From Neelides folsomi (Eukaryota > Arthropoda > Collembola > Neelipleona > Neelidae), in NCBI GenBank assembly GCA_034687125.1, contig JAQGBZ010000577.1, positions 1 to 30,037 of the forward strand: a stretch of DNA of 30,037 bases. Direction: 5' to 3'. Shown here in pieces: positions 1-11,600 of the stretch. Below the pieces are notes generated by a model, which searched no databases, was not told where the DNA came from, and was given only the letters and a program-made list of their open reading frames with translations. Made by a program: the position numbers and the translations under genes. Numbering within the stretch: the first letter of the stretch is position 1; each line of letters starts with the position of its first letter.

Positions 1-52
1 TACCCGAGTTCGGGTAACCATTACCACAAAACGGGTAATAGTTACCCGTTTT
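1..52. repeat. Two adjacent inverted repeats built on TACCCG/CGGGTA
   Basis: Bases 1-7 and 10-16 are a perfect 7-bp inverted repeat (TACCCGA / TCGGGTA). Bases 28-38 and 42-52 are a perfect 11-bp inverted repeat with a 3-nt loop (AAAACGGGTAA / TTACCCGTTTT). Both share the CGGGTAA core, and a further GGGTAACC lies at 12-19. This looks like the end of a repeat or transposon cut by the window edge; the family is not recognised. Confidence 0.6.
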
Positions 53-75
53 GGACCATTATCTACACCCTGACC

Positions 76-290
76 CAATCTGCATGTAAAAATTATTATT
101 GAATTTGGATACTCAGATTTTGAAAAATTGAATGATTTCAATTATTACTTTAATATTCCAATTAAAATGATCACTTATTGGATTTTTTATTGTTAAATAA
201 TGATGACAATATTTTTTTGTACTTATGGATATATTGTTTTAATTTATTTACAAAGGCCATTGAAAAAGTTAAGGTAAGGATTTATTTTAG
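76..290 (+). pseudogene. Possible penultimate exon of a gustatory-receptor-like gene, frame-broken
   Basis: Two hydrophobic reading frames overlap here. One is open from about 76 to the TAA at 194-196. The other is open from 166 to about 290 and contains YLWIYCFNLF. No AG acceptor lies between 166 and 254, so the second frame cannot start as a clean exon. A shift near the T-run at 183-188 would join the two frames. If the exon ends at 290 (AG|GTTAGG), the following 86-nt intron and its phase 2 match the last intron of the complete receptor gene at 20480-21788, which also uses a GTT donor. The reading is tentative, since AT-rich hydrophobic frames of this size can arise by chance. Confidence 0.3.
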
Positions 291-376
291 GTTAGGTCAA
301 GAAATTTATCAACTAATTAATGGCATTAAAAGTGTCGAAATTGAAATTTAATAAATTTGAACTACAATTGTTTTAG

Positions 377-872
377 CACTAATATGTCAAGTTTTGAACT
401 TCAACTTAATGAAATGAATCCATTGGAAAAAACGAAATTATATAAAGATTTGAAAACTGTATATAGTAATTTACAATTCATGCTTGAATGGTTTAACGAG
501 ACTTCAGATCTCTTAATGCTTATTTATATTGCAAATATTGGATTTGCATGTATATATATGTTGATTACTTCATTTAACAAAATTTCAGTCATCGTTTGTT
601 TGTTATCAATTATAATTTCCATTTTAGCCTCAGTTTTTTATTACGTTATTTGTTTTTATTTGAATGGAATTATCAATCACTCTCAAAAGATTCGAACTTT
701 TTTTATTTCTATTATAGATTCTGACACGCTTAAACTTGAGCGTCGTGTTTGGAAATCAATTAGAAAAATTGGAATCAAAAAGTGGCAATTCGAGGAATTT
801 AAACCAAATTCGGCCCTTGAAATGTATTCATCTCTTATTGATAGCGTTGCTAACATGTTACTCACTTTTTAA
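377..872 (+). CDS. Gustatory-receptor-like 7-TM protein, last exon (partial gene)
   Basis: This is the C-terminal exon of an insect-type chemoreceptor (7tm_7 / gustatory-receptor-like family), expected to be a ligand-gated channel subunit in the plasma membrane of chemosensory neurons. It follows the acceptor TTGTTTTAG at 368-376 and encodes about 164 residues: an amphipathic start (SSFELQLNEM), two hydrophobic segments (LMLIYIANIGFACIYMLI and ISVIVCLLSIIISILASVFY), a basic loop and a terminal hydrophobic stretch ending NMLLTF. The complete receptor at 20480-21788 has a last exon of nearly the same length (508 versus 496 nt), the same entry phase, and an end of the same pattern (NYLVSF). The canonical TYhhhhhQF signature is absent. 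Upstream exons are off the window or broken, so this may be a pseudogene. An in-frame ATG at 384 is internal, not a start. The exon probably lies inside a large intron of the DIP gene on the other strand. Confidence 0.72.
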
Positions 873-3800
873 ATCAATATCTTAATTTACCATACTTTTA
901 GCATCAAATAATTTCAACTAGAGAAAAAATAAAGCTTATTGTTTTATAAATACATATAATAGATTATATTTAATGATTGATAATTAATAAACTTCAACGT
1001 TGTGTTCATTGCTTAATTTCCTATACATATTAAAACAACCAAGAAAAATATTATTATTTTCCTCCTCATACTTATGGTATATAAAATATTATGGCAGAAC
1101 AAAGAGGGGAAATGGCTTATGGTAAAATTGAAGTGAAAGAGGAATTTTTGACGTTTTTGACAAAATGTAATAAATTCCATATGATTTCTCTTTGATTTAA
1201 TTCCAATGTGACAAAGATATTACCTGGCTCTTCACACAAGGAGAAAACTCATCGTTTCAGACATTCAGACTGAGGAAGTTGTGGGGATTTGGAGTGGAAT
1301 TTCAATGCCAAGTGAAAAGCGAATGTCAAGATGTCAACCAAAGGATTTTTCTTCATAACTTTATTTCATTTGAAATGTCTCATTTCATTTCCTTCCTTTT
1401 ACGCATTATCTTTACTCTCATCTTCAAATACCTCAAAAATACCTTAATATAAATATTTTTCATCCACCTACCTATATGTAGAACTACAATATTCTTGTAC
1501 ATAAAGAATATCCATTTATCCAACAAGATATTATACTAGATCTGGATATTTTGTATGTCTATTATAAATATATGTACAGTAACACTTTGTGCATTTTTTA
1601 AACTTGTTTAAAGTCTTGAAAATGTCATACAAGGCACTTAAGAACAATTGTTATTCCCGGAGTGTTTTATATATGACATTGCATTTCGGTATATCGGGTA
1701 ATATTTTGAAAAACGAGTTTATTTATGATTGGTACAAACTAACTTAGGGGGATAGTTATCAATATTTGTGCATGTACGGCGTAAGAGTGTAACCATATGT
1801 GATATATGAGGAATATATCCCCGAAAGACGCACCCCTTTATTTCAATGCATTATAGGTGGAGGAGTATTTATTTATTGTTGTTAGGGGCTATAATGTGAA
1901 ATGGAATTTGTCTCTTATCGATTCGAATCGTTGTCTTAACGTGATAAATAAAAAGGGAAATTGGAGTTGAATCTGAGGGATTGAACTCAAGTATTATTGG
2001 CCAATTCCTCCTGGATTTCGAATCACATCCCTCGGACGGAGACGACGAAATAGGGATTTAACAACCCTTTATCTCTTAAACTCACTCTTTATTCGACAAA
2101 ATCCTCTCACTTCCAAACATCTCCACCCATCTACACGGATTTAATTCATATTTCCCGCTGTGACAGATTTAATTTTTATATTCGCAGGATTTAATAATTT
2201 TGTGTCATGAGGTCATTACTCTTAACTCATGATTATAATTGTGTCATGATTCATGATTATTATTGTAAAATTTAAATTAATATGGCATGATTTATACTTG
2301 ATATTTTGGTTAATTATTTAATGTGTTGGATTTTGTTTAGCTAATTTATGTAATTAGTTAATAATGGAATTCAAGAAGTTTAAATTATAATTGTGTGAGG
2401 GAAAAGTTTGGTTTTGTAAAAGTGAGTATTTGGACCATAAGTTAAATTAGGAGAAACGTGGTTTGAATTCCTATTGCTTTACGCGGGCGACAAGTGTGGG
2501 ACTTTTCTATTTATTTCCACTTGAAAGAAAGTTTCCGGATAGTTGGAAGCGCCGCAGTGGAAGGAAATTATTGCAAATTAACTGAATCTGAGACTCAGCG
2601 TGAAGCCACTTAACTTTCTACAACAACTTTCCTCTCACTTTAACACTCAGACCAATCTGACTCTTCTGCTCACTTTTTTCTTCATGCGACAACAAATACA
2701 AGAACACATGGAGTTATTACAAAACTCACAAATCCACTCATTTTATTACCTTCACACTTATAACAAAAATTCTTATACCAAGCTTTCACTAAATTCCTCA
2801 TGTTATTTTAATTAAATACAAAATTTAATTATATCTAAATAGTATAATAAATCATATATTTACTGTCTAATGTCTAAATAATAGTTTATCAATTGTCTAA
2901 ATGATATTTATATTAATAATATTTACAAAAATTGTAAAAGTAAAAATATGTAAACGCTTGTTTTTATTAACATTGAGCTATACAGAAGCGCGTAAGTTTG
3001 AATTGTCAAGAACGTAAAAATTTTAATATTCACTCAAGGGTTTCCTTCAAGGGTTCAAACAAACAAAACTCCCATTGGAATTCAAATCGTAGGAATTTAC
3101 ATTAAAAATATGTTTCGGCCGGTTGTATAGAAAACTACTTTTACTATTACAATTCTTACATGTGAGAATAATCCACGTTTGAATTTATTACGGAAACACT
3201 CTGTAAAAGCCATAAGGACATTGGACTTTATACTCATAATTTACCATACGGAATACGTACCTATAGATATTCTTATATATTTTTCTTATATTCTTATGTA
3301 AGACATTATATTCTTATACATATAGGTAAGATATAAAGATATAATATCTTTATATGTAAGGTTGCATATCTGGAGAAGGATGGAGTTTTATATTGATAAT
3401 ATGCATTGCATTGTAGGATTTGGGCAAGGGAAGGAAAAGTCAAGGTTTGGAAAGAATGTTGGTTAAGAAGAAATGTCATTATTCACACTTGCACTTTTTC
3501 ATGGCACTGGAATTCATAACCATAAAATAGGAATGGGCCAAAATTTATTTCTAATGGAAACTGAAACCTCCTGCTCGAATACTAACGTTTCAATTACATC
3601 TCCCTTTCTTCATATAATTTTAAATTCATTTTCTTCGTCCCCGTGAATCACCCGAATTACTCTGCTAATGATAGATAAATGCAAACTCAGGGATTTTTAT
3701 AATATTCACCATTTTATATTATTTTTTAAACATTTTCGATCTCTTTCTTTAAATAAAAAAATTCAATTTACTTCTTATTTTCAACATTTTTTCAAATTTT

Positions 3801-5537
3801 TAAATACATAAATTATGTATAAAAAATTATTCCAATGTACATGCAAAAATGTCAAAAATCTGAATAATGTTAAAAAATGTAATTGAAGTTATAATCTAAA
3901 ATTACAAATCTAGTCTTTTTAAAATTGGCAAACTCTTTTGTATCTTGTATCAACTTTTGTATAATAAAGTACAAGTGTAAAATAAAGCGGGAAATTTGAA
4001 AAAAGCGTTTTGTGGAATTGTGGGGAGGGTTGGGAGCATGAGAATAATGTAAGTTGTCTCGTCTGGCTATTTATTTTTATTTATCTGGAAGTCGACCAAT
4101 AAATATCTTCTTGGTCCCTTTGGAAGAGATGGAAATCAAAGGGTTTGGGATCTCATTGAGCCAATTGTGTGTTGGCATAATGGAACCAGCCGTTGAACCG
4201 CGTCGGAGCTTTTCCTTCTTCGTCACTTCTCGTCCTCTCGAGATGGTCGGTGAATTTCTAATTTTCCACTTCACTCTTTATTGCTCATCATTATTATTCC
4301 CTCATCTCTTCCCTGACGGACATTTGGGAAGATCAAGAGGGGATAAACCCCGCCCAAACAGACAAAAGGTATTATTATAATGTCTTCTATGCCCCGCGAA
4401 TTTTAAATCCCTCCCCTCTCGCTTTTTTTCTTTCTTCGGAGTGAAAACTCTAAAAAGGGTTCTTATAATAATAATAATATGATCTCTTTTGATTTTTCCA
4501 TCTATGGATAAAGATACATATACTTAAAATATCTATTTAAACTATTTCCTGCTATAGAAACACCTAAATACATATCGTATTTCCATAGTTACATATACAG
4601 AACAAGCTGCTATACTTAACTGTATACAAATAGTATGTATGTATGGTACTTAAAGGTAAGAGTATAAGATATATTTCAGTTATAGAGGTATGGTATATGG
4701 GAAGTTTCTCCCCCTGGTTAAGTTTCTTTATGGTTTTTCATCCCTTATTGGACGAGGGTAAGATTATTTCTCGAATTCCCCAACGTGCCGTTTCTTGCCA
4801 ATGTTTACATTTTCAATTTCCTTCCTCTTTTTACCTATTCAACTTTTGAAGAAGGAACACAAAGCGAGGGAATGAGAATTGGAATTTCGATAGATCAAGA
4901 CGTGTATTTCCATGACTCCCATCATTTCCATTTAAGAAAGAGATAAACCATGTATCAACATAGGGCCCAAGATAAATGGATAAATGAGGAGGGGATGAGC
5001 AAGGAAGTTCTTTCTAATGTCGACTGGGAATGAGAAATAGAAAAGGGAGGGTAAAGTGAAACTGGATGACTTTCGGGAGAGAAGTATCGTGTGAAATAAC
5101 CCCATGAATTCAAAACACCTCTTTAAATCCGAGCATAAAAGGGGAAAGACACTTCTTCTCTTTATCAACCCTCGTCCTGCTTTTTATTGCTTTCAATCTC
5201 ACAAGAGACACAATTGAACTCAACCTACTTTCCAATACTTAAAAAAATCAAATCCTCTACTACCTTGACTTGAAGGAAAATATTTAATTGGGTTGTTTTA
5301 ATTTCAATTAACGTTTTTCTATTACATTTTTATTTTCAGATTTTAATTGATCCGTATTACCTTGTATAATTAATTAGAAACTCTTAATTTAATAAAATGT
5401 TTCAAGCGTAAAGGATTGAAATTTTCGAAACTTACTGATACTTTATGTAAAATGGAAATATTTCAAGTCAAGAGTAAACGTAAACAGAAATAGCGTGAAA
5501 GTTGATAATCCTTATATTTATTGCGTTCTTGTTCTTT
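873..5537. other. Long AT-rich stretch without a recognisable gene
   Basis: No exon with both splice signals and a family-like translation was found on either strand. I looked specifically for the missing Ig2/Ig3 exons of the DIP gene on minus, using the expected Tyr-x-Cys-Ile-Ala codons in reverse complement, and saw none. Contents are AT-rich DNA with small GC-richer islands (about 1240-1360, 1960-2080, 2480-2600, 4080-4400 and 4700-5170) and an (ATA)n run near 4461-4478. It is most simply intron of the DIP gene. Confidence 0.6.
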
Positions 5538-6002
5538 GGATGTTTCATTTAGAGCGGATTCGGAGAATATACATTACTAAGAATATTCTATAGAATGAGT
5601 TATTATTTTACAAGGCTGAGAATTTCACCGTTAAACAACAAAAAATCGAATGTCGGCATGTGGTTTATAATTATCAGTTAAATGAATGCGACAATATTTT
5701 CCCAATTGGCCCTTTTATACCCTTTGTGAAGGGTAAAAATATCTAATAATAAGTAATTAATCCCAGACGTACCTTTATCTTGAATTTCTTTTCATTTAAC
5801 AATAATAATTAACTTTCAAAATATAAATAAAATTTGATAGTACATATTTGTTTTTATAATATTCAACTACTAAATTAATTTTTAATCTTTAAATAATTCT
5901 TTATTTATGTGTTTTTAAGTTAATTAATATGAAATTATTTAAAACATTAAAAAAGTATCTATTTATGTATTTATCGTTTATGTTTATATTTATGTTCCAT
6001 TT
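5538..6002. repeat. Diverged tandem duplication, copy 1 (about 465 bp)
   Basis: This segment starts GGATGTTTCATTTAGAGCGG and is resembled by the DNA that follows at 6003 (GGATGTTCCATTTAGAACAG). Shared landmarks in order are GAATGAGTTATTATTTT...ACAAGG (about 5594), AATGTCG (about 5649), TTAAATGAATGCGA (about 5677), AAGGGTAAAAAT (about 5729), TTAATCCC...ACCTTTATCTT (about 5757) and AAACATTAAAAAAGTAT (about 5942). It has no coding potential and its family is not recognised. Confidence 0.6.
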
Positions 6003-6127
6003 AGGATGTTCCATTTAGAACAGTGGAACAGTGGAGATAAAATGAGTTATTATTTAACAAGGTTAAGCTTTCCAAAGTAAAACAAGAAATGTTAACAGGC
6101 AAATGTCGTTCATCATTGTTTTATCAG
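6003..6127. repeat. Tandem duplication, copy 2, left part
   Basis: It resembles the first 150 or so bases of copy 1: GGATGTTCCATTTAGAACAG, then ATGAGTTATTATTTAACAAGG, then AAATGTCG and TTTTATCAG. The similarity stops at 6127 and resumes at 7116 with TTAAATGAATGCGA, exactly where copy 1 continues. The second copy is therefore split by 988 bp. Confidence 0.55.
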
Positions 6128-7115
6128 AAGGAAATTATTATAGTAAATACGTAAATCCAATTCCTTCTTGACTTGATACAAGGATACAACACAACCAGGT
6201 AAAACAACAAATATTTGCGCCTTCACACTATGTAATCATTGCATATATATTTGTTTCTCGATTTCCTCATATTGAAAACTATTTAGATTGAATAATTTTC
6301 TTAATTTAATATACGTATAATGGTATATCTTTTCACATAGATTTTTATGAACTTTGCAATGCTTCTTGTACTTAATTGGATGCTAGATATGAATTCATTG
6401 AAATATAATTCAAGTAGAATAAATTCAATTGCAATTTTTAAACTACTTTGATAATTAATTCAATATTGATTTACACCTTAACTCTAACAACATCATATTT
6501 ACAAGGGTTATGGCGTCAAAACACAATATCATGTTTTTTCTCTTTAAAAATAACATAAATTAGAATAATAAATATTAAATACTCTAATAAATATAATTGA
6601 TAATATTGTAAAGTACAGGTGTACTTATAACGTTAATGAGTTTGTATAATGGTTGATAAATAAATTGAACATTTCGCTTATGAATCAAGACCAAGTATAA
6701 AATCTCCAAAATTGAACGAATCAGGACAGTCTCTCAAGCAGAAGAGTAGGAGCTCAGAAGGAAGAATCGCTGCAGGAAGGCTCTCTTCGATTCAAAGACC
6801 CATACTGTCAACACGCCGTTACAGTGAGTATTAAGTTACTCCCGTAATAGCCCTAAAATTCTTTACTAAATAACCTAATAAATTACATAGAAAATTTGCA
6901 ATCTTTTCTCTATCTATCACCATCATATTACACCATATATCTGAAACTCAAAATATCTATTTCATACACATCTTCGTGCAATTAAATTATGATTCCGTTT
7001 AATTTACCGTTTCAATTGAAAATTCATGATTAAAACACTTATTGACATTGGTGTATACTTTTAATTATTGGTTAAATATGATTCAATATTTTAAGTTGTT
7101 CTAGTTGGATGGAAG
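6128..7115. other. 988-bp segment interrupting the second duplicate copy
   Basis: This segment is absent between the matching halves of copy 1. It may be an insertion into copy 2 or sequence deleted from copy 1. No terminal inverted repeats or clear target duplication are visible at its ends. It carries one markedly GC-richer patch (about 6720-6825) inside an open reading frame on +. Confidence 0.45.
6664..6834 (+). other. Open frame of 56 codons, possible exon or relic, no family
   Basis: The frame has no ATG start. It is Ser/Arg/Lys-rich in the middle (QSLKQKSRSSEGRIAAGR), and its base composition stands out from the surroundings. A good splice donor (ACA|GTGAGT) follows base 6823, and AG dinucleotides upstream (for example at 6722-6723) could act as acceptors but lack a pyrimidine tract. 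I do not recognise the peptide. It could be an exon of an unrelated gene, a retro-inserted fragment, or chance. Confidence 0.2.
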
Positions 7116-7570
7116 TTAAATGAATGCGATATTGGGTCCTTTTATATTTGAAATAAAGGGTAAAAATCTAAAAATATGTTCTTAATCCCCGACCTTTATC
7201 TTTAAATACTTAATTTATTAATACGTAGAATTATAACCTTTTTCCATTGTAATAAAAATGTGCAGGTAGTTTTTATTTAAGAAATTGTATGGTCTTTTGT
7301 ATTATAGTCTTTTTTCTTATTCAGGCCACTTTGTAATAATAATTATCATTATTCTGCTACATTAATTACTTTTTACTTAATAAAAAACAAATATATTTTC
7401 ATTATTTATTCAACTTTTAATTTTATCATTTTTAATTTTTAAATAATTTTACATTGGCATTTTTATGTAAATATAAATAACATTAACTTTATTTTTTAAA
7501 ATAAATTAATTTGAAAACATTAAAAAAGTATATATTTATCGTTCATGATCATAATATTTTATGTTACGCT
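7116..7570. repeat. Tandem duplication, copy 2, right part
   Basis: It picks up where 6127 breaks off: TTAAATGAATGCGAT, AAAGGGTAAAAATCTAA (about 7156), CTTAATCCCCGACCTTTATC (about 7181) and, after extra AT-rich sequence, AAAACATTAAAAAAGTATAT (about 7515) followed by ATTTATCGTTCATG, as in copy 1 around 5940-5980. The extra length relative to copy 1 is about 130 bp of AT-rich DNA. Confidence 0.55.
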
Positions 7571-8486
7571 ACGTATGTATATATTTCCCATGTTATAATA
7601 TTTTGTGTTGAAATCATTTTTGGGTTCTTTGGGTTTTTGTGAGGGGTAAGAAAGTGGATTTGGCTTGAAGGGGGAACACGGTGAAGTTTCTCCTCCACCT
7701 GATTAAGTTATCCTCTTTAATTCCGGACACAACAATTTTCCCTTCTGGCCATCTTCCTTATTAACTCAACTCCCCCAATTCCCCATGTTTATTAGAACCC
7801 AGATACTCCGCCAAGATCATTCACAACTTTCCCTCAACTTTTTTCAACAAACAACTCACGGACCCAAATGAACAAAAATTATTTTATACCTCTCTAAGCT
7901 CCTGAGGCGGGTTTTTAAATTGGCCAAATCTTTTCGTATCATTAAATAACTCCCTTAATAAATGATTCATTTCCCATCCTGTTAAAATACCCCACAGCTT
8001 CTCCTCAGAAAACACAAGCTTAATTATCCATTCTTTAATTATAAACCCATTTTTAAAACCATTGTTTCCCAAAATAGCTTTGGTAAATTATTGTATTACA
8101 TTCCTATTTACGTATTTATATCTCAATTCCATTGTGGAGTTAGGCGAGGTTAGGTTCATAATACGTAATATAAATAAAGATAATGGTGAGATGAATCCAA
8201 CCACAGCAAATGGGAAACCGGAACAACAATAAATCCCTTCTTCATTATTTTAAACATCCCGCGTTTTGGCAATCCATAAGCATTATGAGTTAAAGTATGT
8301 CGTTAATTAGAGATTTTAAAGGACGTCGTAAAGAATCAGAAAGCGTGGAGCAATGGTTCATATACAATTTCTATCATATGACCAAAACAACTAAATATGC
8401 CATATACAAATATAAATACAAATATACTTAAACGTATAAGATATTATATCTGTATGAGATATATGAAATAAGGATATTTGGCTTAC
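7571..8486. other. Non-coding stretch, start of the large DIP intron on minus
   Basis: No exon is seen. The minus-strand frame at 7884-8072 has no splice context or family resemblance. The donor of the preceding DIP exon is at its right end (CAGG|GTAAGCC, reading on minus). Confidence 0.6.
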
Positions 8487-8642
8487 CCTGAATCCCATTG
8501 TATTGAATTTCTTGATTATCTTCTCTCCTCCACATGACGTAGGGTTCAGGATGGCCCTTGGCTTTGCAATACATCGTCACGTTGGATCCTTCTTTTACCA
8601 CGAGATCCGTGCTCGTTTCCTTGTCAATGATTTGCGGTGGGA
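8487..8642 (-). CDS. DIP exon 8 (156 nt, first half of Ig2)
   Basis: Acceptor GACCTCCAG, donor CAGG|GTAAGCC. It encodes VPPQIID, STDLVVKEGSNVTMYCKAKG (Cys176) and PEPYVMWRRED (Trp188). It ends in phase 1 in the C-D region of Ig2. The next exon is not in the window. Confidence 0.94.
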
Positions 8643-11600
8643 CTGGAGGTCAAATAAACCCCGATTAAAAACCATAACATTCATCGCAAATATTGTTTAA
8701 GTTTTTTTAGTTTAAATGTAGCATTAAACATTTCTATTTGTCTTTAAGTGTATGAACCATATGTATTATTTATATGTATCTGTATATATTCTAAATATAC
8801 GGTATGGTTTTATTGGTATAGGTTTATGAGGATTTTTGTATGAAATAGAATAATGTATTGTTTTAGGGTTGAGAGTTTATAAATTTCTCATATGTGTAAT
8901 TTAGTGTGGGAATATTTGTTAGAAAATATTGGAATTTTTGTTTGGAAAGTTGTGAAAAAAGTATTTTTGTTATTAAGAGTGAAGTCGTAAGTGTGTAAGA
9001 AAAAGGGGAGAAGGTTGATTTGGATTCAGAGAGCGAAGTCGGGTGAATCCGTGTGTCCCGGAAGCGAGGATTTGCCCGATAGACCAACACATCACCGTCT
9101 GAATCCAACTCATCATCACAATCACCCTTCTTGCCAAAGGGCTTTAAGCTCCCCCAACTTACCCACAACTTCCAAATATCCCATAAGGCTCCTCATTGGA
9201 TCTACAAACACATGAACCAATTAGACACATGTTCTTTCATTACAGCCCTTTATTACTTTTACAATTGACATTAACAAACCAACTTAGAAAAATTCCATTA
9301 ACAAATTACACAAAGGTTAATTTAATCATTAACTTAAAGTTAATTTAATTGTTAAAGTTATTTTAATTGTTAAGGTTAATTTACCTGTATTGATTTGGCA
9401 CATGTACCAACCGCGGTCCGCTTCATGAGTTGCCTTGATCTACAATTTGGAATTAAGATTTTGAATTTCCCGCCAAATTTATTGCAATTTTTAGAAACTT
9501 GAATCTGAGAATCTGAATCTGACTTCTAAATATTTGCTATGTAATTAGCTAAATTATTGTGATAATAATTTAATAAAATAGTTTAGGCTTAGGTTTAATT
9601 AGATAATAATCTGAGACAATATTTTCTAACAGTGTAATTTAAAATTAGCGGAGCGTTATAATCATCGCTAATATGAAATGAGATGGAGAAATACACGTGT
9701 AAGATAGGGAAATAAACGTAGTTGGTAAAGTTCATAATGAATAAATTAATAGTCGAATCAAGACGTTATTAGCTCCGTAATTGAATCCTGTAAACGGGAG
9801 GAGCGAAGGGGAAAATTCATTTCACTTTTAACTCCCGACATTCATGAGACCATTTGAACGTTAAGTTTGATCTTTCCCTTCTCCAATCCTCCTAATTTAT
9901 ACTCCCTCTACACTTACAATTTTACCAATTTCAAAAACGCCCCTCATTACAAAACTACTTTTAATTTACCCCTTTTAATAAAATACAAAATTGCAAAATC
10001 AACATTTCTTTATCAAAAATTAATATCAACTTTACTTTATCAAAATTAACATCAAAATTGACACAACATGAATTAAATCCTTAAATTAATCTTAAGTTAA
10101 CTCAACGATTTCATTATTTTATGATATTTAAGAAAATATTAGAAAATGCGAATTTTCACATTCAATTTAAAAATTGGCGCCGTGGGTGAAAAGACTCAGT
10201 TGAAATAAAGGAGAAGGAATTGAATTTTGGCTTCAGTTTCAGCACTTGAGTTTTGGCCGAGGTGGAAAATGTGTTGAAGTCTATAAAAGTGAAAAAAGGG
10301 AATGGGTCTTAAAAGCATATAGAGTTTCTCAAGGCGGATTTGAGACGATGGGACATTTCTCTTTTCCTCTCCCTCCCATACAAAAAGACAATGGGGAGAG
10401 TCGTCGTTCAGACAAACGGTAATTCGATTAGAGAAAGCAAACATTACGTTAAAGTGTGTATAAACTCTCAACTGCTCTTTAATCTCCGTCACTATTTACC
10501 AAAAAATCTTTTCTTTCTCGACCTTCAACGTCTTCGACCTTCGCCTTCTTAAACTAAAACAACTCCACATGCTAAAACGTGCGCTAATGACAGAATATAG
10601 TATCTAAATAAGTACAATATCAGAATATAGTTTCAATAAATACAATGGCATAATATAGTCTCCTAATAATCTCGATTATGAAAATGACAAGAAATTAAGT
10701 TAATAATTAAGTTTATTGAAATAATCTTAATTTAATAATATTGATCTGATTTGACATATGAGTCATTTAAGGTTTGATTTACTTGAAAGTGATCTTTGTA
10801 ATTCCTTATTGAATTTTGTGATTGATGATGTTAAATTGAAAAAGGACTCACTTGGAGAAACCAGGAGCGATGGTCGGAGTGAGCCAACGTGATCCTTGGA
10901 TTACGAGTGATCACGGCTGTGTGAATCGTCAATATCGTCTGGGTGTCCACGCGGACCCACGCAACCTACAAAAATGACAAATACACTTGGAGTTCTTATA
11001 ACCTCATTTCTCCTTCTCGCCCTTCTCTGTATGTCGCACACACGACCACTACGATTTTTTATACTGTTAATAACATCCGCACAAACTCAACCCATCACAC
11101 TCTTTTCAACGTAATAAATATTTTTGCATTCTTATTCAAACCAAGTAGAGCAATTTGGCGGCCAAAAACTTTAAAATGTTCAGCGGTAAATTCAAACAAT
11201 ATTCTGATTCTGATCGATTTTATAAAAAATTCAATTGATCCACTTACTTTATAGCTATGAAGGTTGTCAACTACACAGGGCAAAAGTGCATCTTTGCCAA
11301 TTGTCACTAAAATTGAAAAAAGTTTTATTATTTTAGATTCAATTAATTAAGTTATTGGGTTAATTAAATAATATTTTCTTACCTGTGACATTTGGAATAG
11401 GTTGAGAAAATCGCGGTAAAGATGATTCTAAAAAAATTAAAATTTCAATTAAATTAATTACCTTATATTAAACATAATTTAAAGAAAGTCGTCGTTGGAT
11501 ACAAATATTTTGTTGGAATTTGATTTGCCGTTTTGAACTTTCATTGAGCTTTGAGCATTTTTAGTAAACTGGCTCGGCTTAAGGTGTTTATAAAGTATGT

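Noticed and set aside
4054..4380. 108-codon frame on plus in a GC-richer island
   Set aside because: No family resemblance, no splice context, and the minus strand is equally open; treated as non-coding.
8863..9168. 101-codon frame on minus
   Set aside because: It overlaps only the edge of DIP microexon 7, in a different frame; the rest is intron between DIP exons 7 and 8.
10282..10289. TATAAAAG on plus
   Set aside because: No initiator at the right distance and no plus-strand gene downstream; it lies in a DIP intron.
11095..11307. 70-codon frame on minus as a stand-alone gene
   Set aside because: Only 11248-11306 is real (DIP exon 4); past the GTAAGT donor the frame is intronic.
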